This document shows positions 25,301 through 36,990 of a stretch of DNA of 64,000 bases, piece after piece; the stretch's first letter is position 1; every line of letters starts with the position of its first letter. This DNA comes from Tethya wilhelma (taxonomy: Eukaryota > Porifera > Demospongiae > Tethyida > Tethyidae): NCBI GenBank assembly GCA_964030475.1, contig CAXIPT010000008.1:4435500-4499499 (forward strand), given 5' to 3'. A program made the position numbers and the translations under genes. Under the pieces are notes generated by a model. The model saw only the letters and a program-made list of their open reading frames with translations, was not told the DNA's origin and did not search any database.

Positions 25301-28300
25301 GAGTCGGTGGTGGATATGCTCAAATGTAAACAGTTGTACTAATGGAATACATGTGTGTTGCCATGGAAACCATGATATCATTTTGGGAGTCAAATCAAAC
25401 GATAGAGAGCACAATAGAATGCATCTATAAACAACCAGCGTGGCTAGACTCGGACAATTAGCAGACTAAACATCCGTTAGCAATATTCGAAGTAAGCACA
25501 TCCGTTCTACACACGTTTGGGACTTAGTGGTTTTGGAATGGAACTATCTATCCAGTCCAATTCCCATACTTGATTCCAATACTAGAATCATGGCTCAACC
25601 AATATAATGACCAAATAGATGCATTACAGGTACCATAGCAATCCTGGAATGGGATTTCAAAACAATATTTCAATTCCCATACCTGATTCCATTGCCGTCA
25701 TAGACCCATTCATTGATACCAAAGCCTTCTCTCTTGGAGACTGCGAAATAGATGCAGGCATAGATGTGAATGATGTAGAGGAAGTAGGAGACAAGCTTGG
25801 CCACTCGGAAGAAGTGGGGGAACCTGATCCAACTCTCCACCCTGTCCTGGAACACTATCACACAGGGAAACTGCAAAAAGTGAAATTGTCATAATATTAT
25901 GTCATTTCAATATAATATTATATCGTACATTGGGAAATTTTTGCCACTAGCGTGAGCAGCAAAAATAAAAACAAGAAAATTTAAAATGCGTGGGGATCTA
26001 TACCAGCTTGGTTCAAATTAACAAAATATTTAACAATTATGGTGTAGATTTTGTTATTGGGTCCGAGAAAAGGAAGCTCAAGAGAGAAAGCGTTTCAAAT
26101 TCATCAGAAAAGATTGTAATGGTCTCATTTCAACATCCTCCAGTATTGCCGTGCTTCAAAAAAAAGAATTCAATATTTAAAATTGTGGATTCGAGAGATT
26201 TCTAAACAGAAGCATTTTTTCTTTTTTGCTCAATCATCACTTTCAATTTGAAAGAAATCTTGCACAATTGTGCCACTAATAATTATCGCTAGGTACTGCA
26301 GATTTCAATTCATGACAACATTTCCTTTCTTAACAGTTGGAAGTAGACTGAAATGGAGTCAGTCAGCCTGCGCGTGTGTGTAAGGATAAACTGCCAAAGG
26401 AGAGAGATGGGAAAGCTTATGCACAACAATGCAAGTGAATGGGATGGCTGGAGAGTAGGAAGGAAGATATTGTTCTCTCTAGTGGGAAACAAAAGTCGAG
26501 GAAAACAAAATCTTTCAGCCTTTTCAGTTCGTAACAGAAAGAAAACACTTGAATATGATTCAATACTTCCTGGTGCTTTACAGTAAATGCACCACACAGT
26601 ATTGTTTCATACGGGAAGCATCTAAGAGAAGCTTCGTGTGTGTAAATCCCCAGTCACACATGATCCTATTTAGTGTATCCACATCCTTTTTTGATAGGAT
26701 CACTCTTGTTCCACTCTCAGGGAAATTATGTCATAGTAAAGTCGTGGAGCTAAGGGGGTGTTGCTGCAGCATTGCATCATGTTGCTAACTTACTTTTATC
26801 AGTCGCGGTAGTCTGAGCAGGGTGTTGAAGCGGAGACTGGGTACAGCATACAGAACATCAAGAGGAAGGAGAGAGAACACATCAAACTGAAACGAAAAAC
26901 AGAATCACTCATAAAAAAACTACAAAAACTTTTGGGAAAAAACAAACAATTATAATTATATATATACTCTTAGGAGTAAGGAATTCAGTAATACATCTTA
27001 ATAGCATTGACAAAAGCAAGAATTTATAGTAAATTCATACTAGATGTTTTTATGCTTTGTAAACAAGGCCTTTGCCACTTCTCTCTATGTACTCAAAGAA
27101 AGCAGAAGTGGTGGTTTAAAAATGAGGCCACTACATTTTCATGAATTTGGTAAAATAGGAGACTTACCAAAAAAGATCGTCTTTTAATGTACTTGATAAA
27201 GAGTACTTTCAAATTAGACTGCAGCAGCAAACAAGAGATAGAATCACCCATAAAATTATGGAAATAGACACAACAGTTCTATGTATTAATATTGACACAC
27301 ACACCTCTAGCACTCCATTGCTCCTGTAGCTAAGGTGAGCCTGGACAAAGAAGATGTCGCAGATGTAAACAATATCGAAAATGTAGTCAAACACGAGCCA
27401 TCCGGCTATGCTGTCACCACGCTGTACGATGTCACGGAATGCCGCCCTCAGGGGTATGGCAATGGCATTGTAGAGAAATGCAACAAAGACAAGGGTCATC
27501 CAAATGAGAAAGAATTGACCTGTGAGCAGAGAATGAGCAAGAAATAGTGATATGCTCACATCCACCCACACCCTCACACACATACACACCCTCCCACACC
27601 CACCCTCACACCCTCATACCCTCACACCCTCACACACACACACACACCATGAGGATCGACGTGATAGTCACAAGAACAGTTACACTTCCACTCTTTCCTT
27701 CTCCTTTGAGGACAACGCAAGCCAAACCTCCTTCGAGACCCTCTCCCTCTGTCTTCATTCTCACCAAACTCGGACTCCATCAGCTTCTTACGTAGCGTGT
27801 GAGAGTGGACACTTCCCTCAGGATCAGCCAGAGACGCCGAACTCTCAGAAACATTGTCTTCTTCGACATTTTGCGGCACTTCAGGTCTAACTCGTACAGA
27901 GTGGATGAACCTGTCGACTAGCGACCGGACACGTTTGTTCGGAGGGAGATTGAAGGAGTGAGGGGAGTGGCGTGATAGAGCCATCCGAGCACGAGAGGAG
28001 AGGGAGGACGAAGCGCGGGAGAGAGCAGAGATTGGACGCTGTAAGAGGGAGGAGAGCACGGAGCGAGGTCTCTCTTCTGATTTAGGTTCTTTATTAGCAG
28101 GGTCTTCCCCTTCTTCCACACGTGAGGAGTCCAGTTCGTCTTCGCTCGACCAACTGTTCTCATTGGTTACTGTTGAGAATGTGAATCTGGGAACTTGTAA
28201 ATATTGCGCAGCCGTGCCAGTGTTCGAGTCACCGTGTTCAATATTGTTCTGTGGTGGAAGGTCTACCGCTATCTTCGGAGAAGGTGGGGTAGTGACCTCT

Positions 28301-28359
28301 TCGTGGGCTATTGGCAGTTCCACGCTACACAGCGAGTCTATGTCAAGGTTGTCCTCCAT
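22400..28359 (-). CDS. CNG-type cyclic nucleotide-gated channel, 3' end missing
   Basis: Exons (minus) 27648..28359, 27305..27519, 27168..27218, 26794..26886, 25683..25870, 24703..24850 and 22400..22501 join in frame to 503 residues and remain open. A long Ser/Glu-rich cytoplasmic N-terminus is followed by S1 (LIWMTLVFVAFLYNAIAIPL), S2 (FDYIFDIVYICDIFF), S3-S4 (LLPLDVLYAVPSLRFNTLLR), S5 (VAKLVSYFLYIIHIYACIYF), the pore exon and S6 (LAGYLFGVFILAVIIGE), then the start of the C-linker (WHIPKE). IPLRAAF favours the CNGB branch. The pore reads TIHELEGRMPETT where relatives have TIGE or TIGG. No cyclic-nucleotide-binding domain follows before the next gene. The gene is truncated, or its end is lost to misassembly. 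Confidence 0.75.
24607..24692. mobile_element. Short foldback element, copy 1
   Basis: Starts TAGCCTCATTCACGGGCTCT and ends, on the other strand, TAGCTTCCTTCCCAGGCTCT: arms of about 25 bp around a 35-bp loop. It is the same arm sequence as the element at 49725-49815. It lies 11 bp from the donor of the CNG pore exon. Confidence 0.5.
27575..27650. repeat. CACCCTCA minisatellite-like tract
   Basis: Degenerate CCCTCACA/CCCTCATA units immediately after the first CNG exon donor. A similar tract lies at 54568-54694 in the Tec kinase gene. Confidence 0.75.
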
Positions 28360-28547
28360 TGTAAGGACGGTAGAGGCTTCTAGTTGAGGGGATAAAACAG
28401 GTTATAAGTGATTCTTTGTTGCCTTCAAGGGAGCTTGTTGCCTTCTTGTTTACTACATCTTGCACACGTGTTTCGACCACACCTACACCCGCTAATTTTT
28501 TTTCAATTTTACTCGGTATTCTTTCCAATTAAACGACAATTCAGCGA

Positions 28548-29530
28548 CCTCTTTTCTCTCACAGTTGGTGGGTGTGTCAGTGAATAAGCTTGAAGAGGTG
28601 TTTACAGAGCAGTACAGACTATGGCACAGTACACAGGGTAAGAAGCGAAGATTAGATAATGGTCGTTAGTAAACAACCGTTACCGTGGCGATTTTGTTTG
28701 TGGTTGACCATAGTGTTGTTAGAGGACAGGGTACGTCAGCTGGAGAGACGGGTACAGGAACAATCTGCTGAGCTCGGCAAATACCAGCGACTGCTACAAG
28801 AAGGTACTTGAGAGAGCAAACACATTCCACTGTACCGGTAACAATACGATACTAGATATCAATGTCAGGTGCATGGAGTTGCTAGGGAAACTAGCTAGCT
28901 ATGTATAGATAGTCGTATTTTAAGTGTCCTAATTGATTGGCTGTATCAGATGGTATTGTTATAGTAAGCAGCAATTTGTGTCTCGATTTCAAACACACAA
29001 ACAACACGCACACGCACATACATGCAAAACTTGGCCCCATTGCAGCAGAAGACAGTAAATCCATGGTGAGTGTATAGCTAGTGTATTTGTGTTTGTGTGT
29101 TTGTGTGTTTGTGTTGACAGCTGTTTCTCTTGAAGTGGTCACGGTAGTATGCTATGCCCAAGAGTGGGAGGTGATGCCTTCTAATGGATGCGAGCATTGT
29201 GTCATACTAGTGTAAACATAGCCTCTGTTTCTTTCTTTCTTTCCTCCAGCACAAGAGAGAGAGAAGTCATTCAAGAGACTCGCTCAACAAAACACCCTCT
29301 GGGGAAGGTATGTCTTTGTTGGACCAACACATACACATGCACTTAGATAGTCAATGACATCATAGTATTTGTCACATGACCAATATTCTTACTGTACATT
29401 TCCTTTCAGAGAGAGTCTCCAGACACACGACAGTCTAAACTTATATACAGGCAAGGAGGGGGAAAGGAGAAAAAAAAAGGAAAAAAAAAAGAAACATGTG
29501 ATTGGGGGAAATTTCTGCTATTATTGCTGA
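28548..29530 (+). pseudogene. Second copy of CAP-Gly 3' exons with alternative tail
   Basis: Bases 28548-29127 repeat 16703-17276. Exons 28565..28637, 28714..28803 and the 20-nt exon 29046..29065 are intact, but no CAP-Gly domain precedes them. Downstream, 29250..29307 and 29410..29530 provide an exon pair. If the 20-nt exon is skipped, the coiled coil runs on smoothly (LLQEAQEREKSFKRLAQQN) to a Lys-rich tail and stop; if it is included, the frame shifts to a Ser/Arg-rich tail that stops soon. This may be the true 3' end of the gene at 14.4 kb, displaced by misassembly or by a real insertion of 11.3 kb. As placed it has no promoter-proximal exons. Confidence 0.65.
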
Positions 29531-29920
29531 TTGATTATTGCCATGGATGCAGGTGTTCATGTGGTCACATACATTATCATCAAATTTTTTAGGTACATGC
29601 ATTGAGTTCATCTGTCAAAAAAAACTGCCAATCATACTGTATTGCATACACATTGGTTTTATGTCATGATCAGTAATATTATTGATGTTTGTGAGTTTGT
29701 TTGCTGTTTTTTTCATTTGTTTCTAAAATGTACAATTGTGTTTTTGTTTCAAAATCGACAATTTTGCAGCTGAATTTAATTGACTAAATTACAATTAATA
29801 TTGTCAAGTTTGTCATCAATCTAATAAAAGTATATTACAGGTGGAATAAAAAAAGCAAGCATAAAGTTTTCTTTAAAGTACATAAAAAATCTAGTCATTA
29901 TGTAGCTTTGATCCTAGCTG

Positions 29921-30113
29921 TCATATTTTAGCAGCTTCCATCTTTTCAGCAAGGTCTTCAGCTTTGTCTTCATCTGACCTTTGAACTTTCCACTCTCCAG
30001 TGAACGGGTTGTATTCTAATGAGACATCAACTGATTCAGAATGACCTAATTGATTCATTCAGAACACACCATATGATTGGGTTACAGTAATTGAGGCACT
30101 TGTCAGACAACAG

Positions 30114-30150
<37 letters not shown>

Positions 30151-31885
30151 CTTTCCTCACACACACACACACATACACACACCTTTCCTCACAACCAAAG
30201 GTAAACTGATACTGGGCTCTCCATAGTTGGCTTGGAACACTAGACCAACTTGGACCGTTATTTCCTCTCCACCAGGCTGTTCTAGTGTCCACTGAAAAGG
30301 CTCTTCTCTGCATACAAGAGCTGGCTGGTCGAGGTTCTGCCCGAAATGAACTTCCTTTATGAAAGAAAATGGCAGTCCCTCAGCATCTTGGCCTTCTACA
30401 AAGACCTTTGTTGCCGTGTCAGCACTTTCAGTCTTCAGAACCACTCTCCTACACATAAGACACATTACCATGGAAACGTGAGTATATCAATGCACAATAC
30501 ACTCTTTCATGCACATGCACATACCTCTTTAATCTAAACTCAGGGATATCTAGTTCCAGTTTGCTCATGACCAGTTTGGTGAATTCATCACACTTGGCGT
30601 AAACCCTCAGCTTTGTGAGGTGGTCCAGGGGAGTTCTCTGAAGGTTCACTATCACCAGCTGTCGGCCATTCTCCCCCACAATCTGTATAATATAATATAG
30701 CAGCAGTAAACACACACACACACAAACTGTGAATATTATGAATCAGTTGATATAACACCATTGACCTACTTGAGGAATTAATGAAGCTGGCGACACTGTC
30801 AGACTTGAACCCATTGCTAAACAAAGATCAGCTTTCTTAGTATGCTCAAAACTTGTTTCCAGTGTATCTAGATCATACATTTTACAAGAATCATCAAAAT
30901 TTCTGATCTTTGGAATAAATAGCAGTACCTTCAGGTAGATTCTCTCCAAAGTTGATAATAGTGTCCCTCAGCTTCCCACGGCAAGCTGGATCATCACACA
31001 ACCGACCTATACAATAGAATACATCACACGATTGTCACATGACATAGCTGGCCTGGTGGAGAGATAGGGAACAGACCTACCTGTCATATGAGTGAAGATT
31101 TGAGAACGAATGCCAAAATCTCTAAGATACTCTCTATTGCACTTCTCACACTTCTCCACATTGCTGTTACCATGGAGCTCAAAGAGAGCTGCATGTACAC
31201 ACAATAATAGTGAATGGAATAAACTTGCACCAATTGACTATGTACCAGTTGTTGGGAGTCCACTCCGCCTGTGGAGTCCATCACAGTTCTGGCTGATGAC
31301 TGCCTTCAGAAGTCCTTCCTGATATAGCTTCACAAACATCATGTGAGTGGGAGTTGGTATGGCCTTCATCGTGGACACTGTCTTGATTTTGCTGTCTCTC
31401 TGTTTTCCCTGGGCTCTCAATTCCCACGCTCCAGGTCCTACATCGGCACAAAAGGGAACAAGACATCACTGTCAAGAATCAATGCTATCATCATGGATAT
31501 TACAGCTAAAAAATATCCACACTATTGTACATATTGGCTGAGCTGAGCTGACCTGTTTCCACCTTGGTGTCCATACCACTGCGGAAGTCAGGGACTGAAG
31601 AAGCAGACATTGTTGATACATTATAAATTGAATATTGATGTAAATAATTTTAGATAAACTTACTTCCAGCAGCTGTACTGATGCCTGCTCCCTGCATACA
31701 AATTTAGAATTATAAAAGTTATACAAAGTATTCAACATGATGTAAATTATTTGACTCACTGTAAACACAATCATATGCTTGCTCTTCTTTATCCAGTCCG
31801 CTACCACTGCCGCCTTGGTGTCCAACACACCTTCAGAATCAAAGTATTCCTTCTTCTCATCATCTGATCTAGCTGTCCACGCCAT
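29921..31885 (-). CDS. Sirtuin, SIRT6/7-like NAD-dependent deacylase
   Basis: Ten exons (minus): 31760..31885, 31664..31691, 31553..31594, 31246..31437, 31081..31188, 30929..31006, 30770..30867, 30525..30682, 30183..30448, 29921..30015, totalling 396 residues. Motifs: GAGISTAAG (NAD binding), IPDFRSG, SQNCDGLHRRSG, ELHGN with the catalytic His, zinc ligands CEKC and C-x4-C (CDDPAC), GSSLTVSPAS and VNLQRTPLD. RDTIINFGE and VNLQRTP place it with class IV (SIRT6/SIRT7). About 125 residues after the catalytic core form a beta-rich extension (KVFVEGQDAEGLPFSFIKEV) with a Trp-containing end (GEWKVQRSDEDKAED) that I do not recognise from the human paralogues. The start is the ATG before AWTARSDDEKKEY. 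It is divergent from the F-box gene, 120 bp away. Confidence 0.88.
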
Positions 31886-32005
31886 AATTTTAGAAAACAA
31901 GCTCAAGCTCAGTGGAGAGATAAGTGAATGATTAGGCAGTCAACCGGGGAAATCCAAATCAATGACGTAATTTTGATAAAACTTGGCGGTAAACTCGCGG
32001 TGGAG
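31886..32005. promoter_or_regulatory. Probable bidirectional promoter, sirtuin / F-box
   Basis: Only 120 bp separate the two start codons, the shortest such gap in the window. Contains a CTCAAGCTC-type block and a TGACGTAA (CRE-like) site near 31964. Confidence 0.5.
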
Positions 32006-34186
32006 ATGGATGAGATGGAAGATCACGAAGACGACCAATTCTTGTTGGATATCTCACTGGAATCAGTTGTAGACAAAGCCAAGGAGCTGGAGAGTGTTCT
32101 CAGATCCACCAAGAGCTATGCATACAGTAGAGTGAACACGAACGAACAGGACATACCGATAAAGTGGGAGGGTCTCCATCCCAATGGTCAGAGGTGAGAG
32201 GAAAGTTCAAAAATTTGCAGTGCAACAATAAAATTATACACACTGTACTACCCTCTATGCAGCTGTCCATCTCCAGTAATGAGTCCTGTAACACACAGCC
32301 ATCATGAGCAAACACCAGCAGCCAGTGCTGATGATAGTCTTGACATGGGTCAATATTGGCAGAGTCTGACCTCCTACATCGTCAGTCTAGAGAAAGAACT
32401 GCACTATTACAAACTATTAGTGGAGGACTCGCAGCAGGTGCTTGCACAGAGCAAGAGGGAGTCCATTGAGATGCAAGCACCTCGTCAAGAATCAACTGTA
32501 GCCATCAATGATGGCGGTAAGAGCACTACTGCTGCAGCCATTGAGATGAAATGCTCCTTCTCAGAGCACAGTTCAAGTATAAAACAAGAAAACAATAAAG
32601 ATTCAGAACAATACTGGAGCAAACTATTGGAAGGTGTGTGATCTAAATTTCCTCACAACTTTACAAAAGTTTATTATCACACCACTTTTTGCTTGTTTGT
32701 TTGTTTGTTGGTATTGTTGTTTTTAGATGATCCTGAGTGTCGTGTTTTGCTGCTGGTCTTTTCCTTCCTCTCCACGGCCGAGCTGTGTAGGGTCTCTGGT
32801 GTGAGTCATAAGTGGTACACCACCTCCAGACATCCATCACTGTGGCGTAAGGTCGTCATTGAAGAGACCGTTATCACACCACAAGTCAGTGAGCGAACCA
32901 TGCACACACACACACAGACCGTCTGTGACAATACAATTTTGGGCATGCACTTGATTACATCATCATTACATCATGGTTTAGGTACTATTCACTCTGAGTC
33001 AGTGGTGTCATCAAACAGAGAGCCTCTGTCTCCATGGTAACACACACACACACACACTACACGTACAGTAACACTATGCTATTCATGGACCATGTTTGCA
33101 TTCACTCACCCACCCATAAACTGTTTACATGCATAATAGGCCTGATGCCAACCATGGCCTCATGTGATGAGGACCTCCACACATACATTGCAAGGACAAG
33201 GTACACATACACTGGCAATGAATCTCATTCGATTTGCAGTGCCATGCACTAACGGAGTGTTCCTGCAGGGGGTGTTTGGAGCCGGGTCTCTCTCGTATCC
33301 TAGCAACCAGCAGGGAGACTCTCTCATCTCTTACGATCAACGAGTGCAACCTAATGATCACAGACCAGTAAGGCACAAGCTAAATTATAAGTCACTCTTT
33401 CTCTGCATGACCACTTTTCTCCATCCTCATGTGTTATGCTATGTGTATTTCCCATTTCAGTGTGATGTGGACCATTAGTATCCACAGTCCTCAACTAAAG
33501 GCCTTCAACTACTGCAGTGATGAGTTCCCTCCCAGTTCCGAGGCTCTCTGGTCCCTTGCTAACGGTTGTCCTCACCTCCAGCATCTCCAGTTGCCTCCAG
33601 TATTGGGAAGTCCGAACGCTTCATGGTTTAATGACATCAGTCTAACCACCATTGCACACAACTGGCCTAACTTGCTCAGTTTGGTCATTGGAGGGAAACA
33701 CATCACTTGCACCGGACTAGCAGAGATCTGTGAGTGTTCTAGTTGCTACTTATTTCAGTGATATGTGTGCTAAATGTGTCTTTCTCCGTTGGTAGCACTG
33801 TACTGCAGAAAGCTGGAATATTTGGAGGTTATCCACGGCCCTGATTTTGATAAGGATACGATCGAAGAGATGTGTAAAGATGGCGGCCTTGCTTCACTGC
33901 AATCCCTCATTCTCAACTTCACACCGTCATCAAAAGTTGCCATGGACTACCTCCTAGGTGAGTTGGATGGATGTAGCTCCTTCACTCAGTATAGTGAACT
34001 AACCTCTAAACCACACCATAACCTTGTTTCTCTCAATCCCATACACTCTTTCTCTGTAGACCACTGTCCCAACCTGACTTCTCTTCATCTTCACATCACT
34101 CTCTCCCTCTACTTCCCTGACTCCAATGAACCAACAGACATTGCCACTTACGAAAGAATCATATCAAGATTTAGAGTAAGTAAAAT

Positions 34187-34231
<45 letters not shown>

Positions 34232-34319
34232 TCAATCACACGGGCAGACTTTGGAGAAAAGCACTAAGGGAAAAAACATCTTTCATCTTCACGAACACTA
34301 CTATGGCTCTCAATCATAA
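32006..34319 (+). CDS. F-box and leucine-rich-repeat protein
   Basis: Exons 32006..32193, 32263..32633, 32727..32884, 32982..33036, 33140..33200, 33269..33367, 33461..33729, 33796..33957, 34060..34175 and 34248..34319 give 516 residues. An acidic N-terminus (MDEMEDHEDD) and a helical segment (SLTSYIVSLEKELHYYKLLV) precede the F-box (about 188-235: LLVFSFLSTAELCRVSGVSH then HPSLWRKVV). LRR-like units follow (SLTINECNL, LQHLQLPP, LLSLVIGG, LEYLEVIHG, LQSLILNF, LTSLHLHI). Such proteins are substrate receptors of SCF ubiquitin ligases. The last exon follows a CA tract and is present again after the N at 36413. The exact FBXL orthologue is not assigned. Confidence 0.82.
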
Positions 34320-34756
34320 CATGGCAACAGGCCAGCACAAGACTTGCAATAAGAAACTCAATTTTGTATATATAATAATACATCATAAAAGAAAGATCTC
34401 AGCAATCTGATTTATTATATAGAGTGAAACCAAACTAGCTAGTTGATCCAATCTCATGGCATTTCTGCATTGGTCCTCTCTCCAATTCCCTCATGTCAAG
34501 CTCATGAATGAGAACAGCTAGGGATATAAACGGGTATATAAAGTCAAACTATACTGATCCACCATAGTATTATTATACATACACCAGTATAATATAATTA
34601 GCAACAACTTTCTTATAGACTGTTTACAACAGAACACAAAATATTTCATGATAAGACAACACAATAGTGGTGATCAGAGATAAATTAAGTTGACATATAA
34701 ACAACAATAATTACTATGATTGTACAATTGAAGGGAAACTGGTGCATAGTCATCAA

Positions 34757-35466
34757 CTAAAATCTCGAAGCTAGGTTGGTCTGCCTGTTTGCTGCAGTTC
34801 TTGACTCATGTCTCGAGTTGCTCAGAGGAGACTGGCCATGAGTTGGAGCACCAACACCACTCCTGCTGGTGGTGGCAACATATCCTGGGGTCCTCATTCG
34901 AGACGGGAAAGGTCTCACTGGAGTGTGCGTCACGGAAGCTGGACTACCACCGCCACCACCGGTGCCGCTCCTAGTCGGACTGGCACCGACCAGTGGAGAA
35001 AAGGTCTGCCTGCTGTGACGTGGGCCCGAAGTAGGAGGACTGGAAATGACAAGGGGACTGATTGGAAGAGAAAAATCTGGTCTTTTAGGCCATTGCTTCT
35101 TTGGTGTTCTCCAACTGAAGAGGGAAAAAAAAGAAAAAAATAGAAAACAAAAAGGAAAGGTCACCCCCGATGGGACTCGAACCCACAACCTTTGAATTAG
35201 AAGTCCAATGCGCTACCATTGCGCCACGAGGGTTGCCGACATACCACGTTTGTTCCTGCACAGAGTAACTGTTGACCAACTCCAGCCAATGGTGGATGCA
35301 TGGAAACTGGGCAGGATCTGGTCTGAATCCGACACCAAGTGCTAGCAAGACATCGTAATCAAGTTTTGTTGGTAACGATCTAACATTAGAACAGACATAT
35401 AATATGATCTATAATTAGAACATACACACAAAGAGTAATATTGATCAACAATCTACACAAAAAGAT

Positions 35467-35502
<36 letters not shown>

Positions 35503-36377
35503 ATACCCGGCAAGAAACACGGCATTAGGTGTACCCATCTTTATAGGAGTGGTGAAACTTGCACCATCAAGAGGTGTAGCAACTTTTGACTCTTGCGGTA
35601 CGCTTTCTACCTCCTCGGTTGCAACTTCCATCTCTTCATCTTTGTCTTTCTTCGTATCCAAAACAAGCTTGTCGCTCAGCATCTGTGCAAGATCATCGGC
35701 ATGTGTCTCATTGCTGCTTTCATCTGTTTTCATTTCGTCGCTATCATCAGTAAACAGTTTACGAGATGTGGCATCAATTGAATCAGAAGTGGGGCTCAAT
35801 TTATCAACGAGTCTTGTAACGAGAGGGTCTTCCTCGCTTGCACCAACTTGTGGGGGTGAAGTTGGTTCGATAAATGATTCTGAGAGCGTTGTCGAGTTGG
35901 ATTGGGGAGTGCGCGAACACCTGGAGAGATAGTCCTCCAACTTTTGCTGTCCTTCGACTGTTGCAAGATCACAAGAGGTGCCAAGAAAGTCCCAGTACTC
36001 GGCCCAACCTACACCTCTCTTGTGAGCAATTTGCCTGCAACAAGACGCCAACAACTAAAAATCATTCCAATTTCAAAACTCCCTACACAAAACAAACCTT
36101 CCAACTCTTTCCATGCCACGATCTGGGTCGGATCTTTTGATATTAGTGGCTTCCTTTCTCTCCGTGGTGTCTGAAGGCGACCTCCATTCTCTGTACAGCT
36201 GTTCAGCCACTGTGGGAGACATGGGGCCGGCCAGTGCATGCCCTATAATGGGAGTACCCATTCTATCGTGAGAGTCGTGAGAGGGACTTATTTCGTGGAG
36301 CTGACACGGAGAGGAAAGGTGGGGGGGAGAGGAATAGTCCACAGGACGAAGAACAGAGACGTAAAAGTTTTCTGGTT
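34757..36377 (-). pseudogene. Duplicate of ANKLE2 exons 3-6
   Basis: Exons 36098..36377, 35507..36034, 35245..35379 and 34757..35114 have exactly the same lengths and phases as those of the complete gene at 36991-39971 and remain open. Differences are a handful of substitutions and a longer CA tract in the intron. No exons 1-2 lie upstream, because the N at 36413 and a repeat of the F-box end intervene. It is most simply the other allele placed in tandem, not a functional second gene. Confidence 0.85.
35162..35233 (-). tRNA. tRNA-Arg (UCU), copy 1
   Basis: 72 nt without intron. Acceptor ACCCTCG pairs with CGGGGGT, the D arm is GGCGCAATGGTAGCGC, the anticodon loop CTTCTAA gives UCU, and the T arm contains GTTCGAGTC. 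It lies on the same strand inside the last ANKLE2 intron, 11 bp past the donor. Confidence 0.93.
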
Positions 36378-36412
36378 CTGTTTGAATGTGTGTGTGTGTG
36401 TGTGTGTGTGTG

Positions 36413-36413
36413 N
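36413..36413. other. Assembly join (N)
   Basis: A single N where a (TG)n tract switches to (CA)n and the preceding 2.2 kb starts over. This is a scaffolding seam. Confidence 0.9.
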
Positions 36414-36449
<36 letters not shown>

Positions 36450-36450
<1 letters not shown>

Positions 36451-36544
36451 TCAATCACACGGGCAGACTTTGGAGAAAAGCACTAAGGGAAAAAACATCT
36501 TTCATCTTCACGAACACTACTATGGCTCTCAATCATAACATGGC
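36450..36544 (+). pseudogene. Second copy of the F-box terminal exon
   Basis: The acceptor and 24-codon exon ending HYYGSQS then TAA recur after the N, with no upstream F-box exons. Belongs to the second copy of the duplicated block. Confidence 0.8.
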
Positions 36545-36990
36545 AACTGGCCAGCACAAGACTTGCAATAAGAAACTCAATTTTGTATAAATTATAATAT
36601 TATAAATATAATATACATCATAATAGAAAGAGTTCAGCAATCCAGTTTATTATTGAGAGTGAAATCAAACTAGTTGAGGGGTAAAATCAATCTCATGGCA
36701 TTTCTGGGACATACCTTCCTCCAATTCCCTCGTGCCAAGCTCATGAATGGGAACAGGTAGGGATAATAAATGGGTATATAAAGTCAAACTATACTGATCC
36801 ACCATAGTATTATTATCCATACACTAGTATAATATAATTAGCAACAACTTTTCTTATAGACTGTTTACAACAGAACACAAAATATTTCATGATAACACAA
36901 CACAATAGTGGTGATCAGAGATAAATAAGTCGACACAACAATAATTTCTATGATTGTACAATTGAAGGGAAACTGGTGCATATTCATCAA

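Larger units (their letters stand above)
34192..36412. repeat. 2.2-kb duplicated block, copy 1
   Basis: Parallels 36414-38600: the F-box terminal exon, 3' region, ANKLE2 exons 3-6 and an intronic tRNA-Arg in the same order, with scattered substitutions and small indels. The two copies meet at the N at 36413. Confidence 0.92.
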
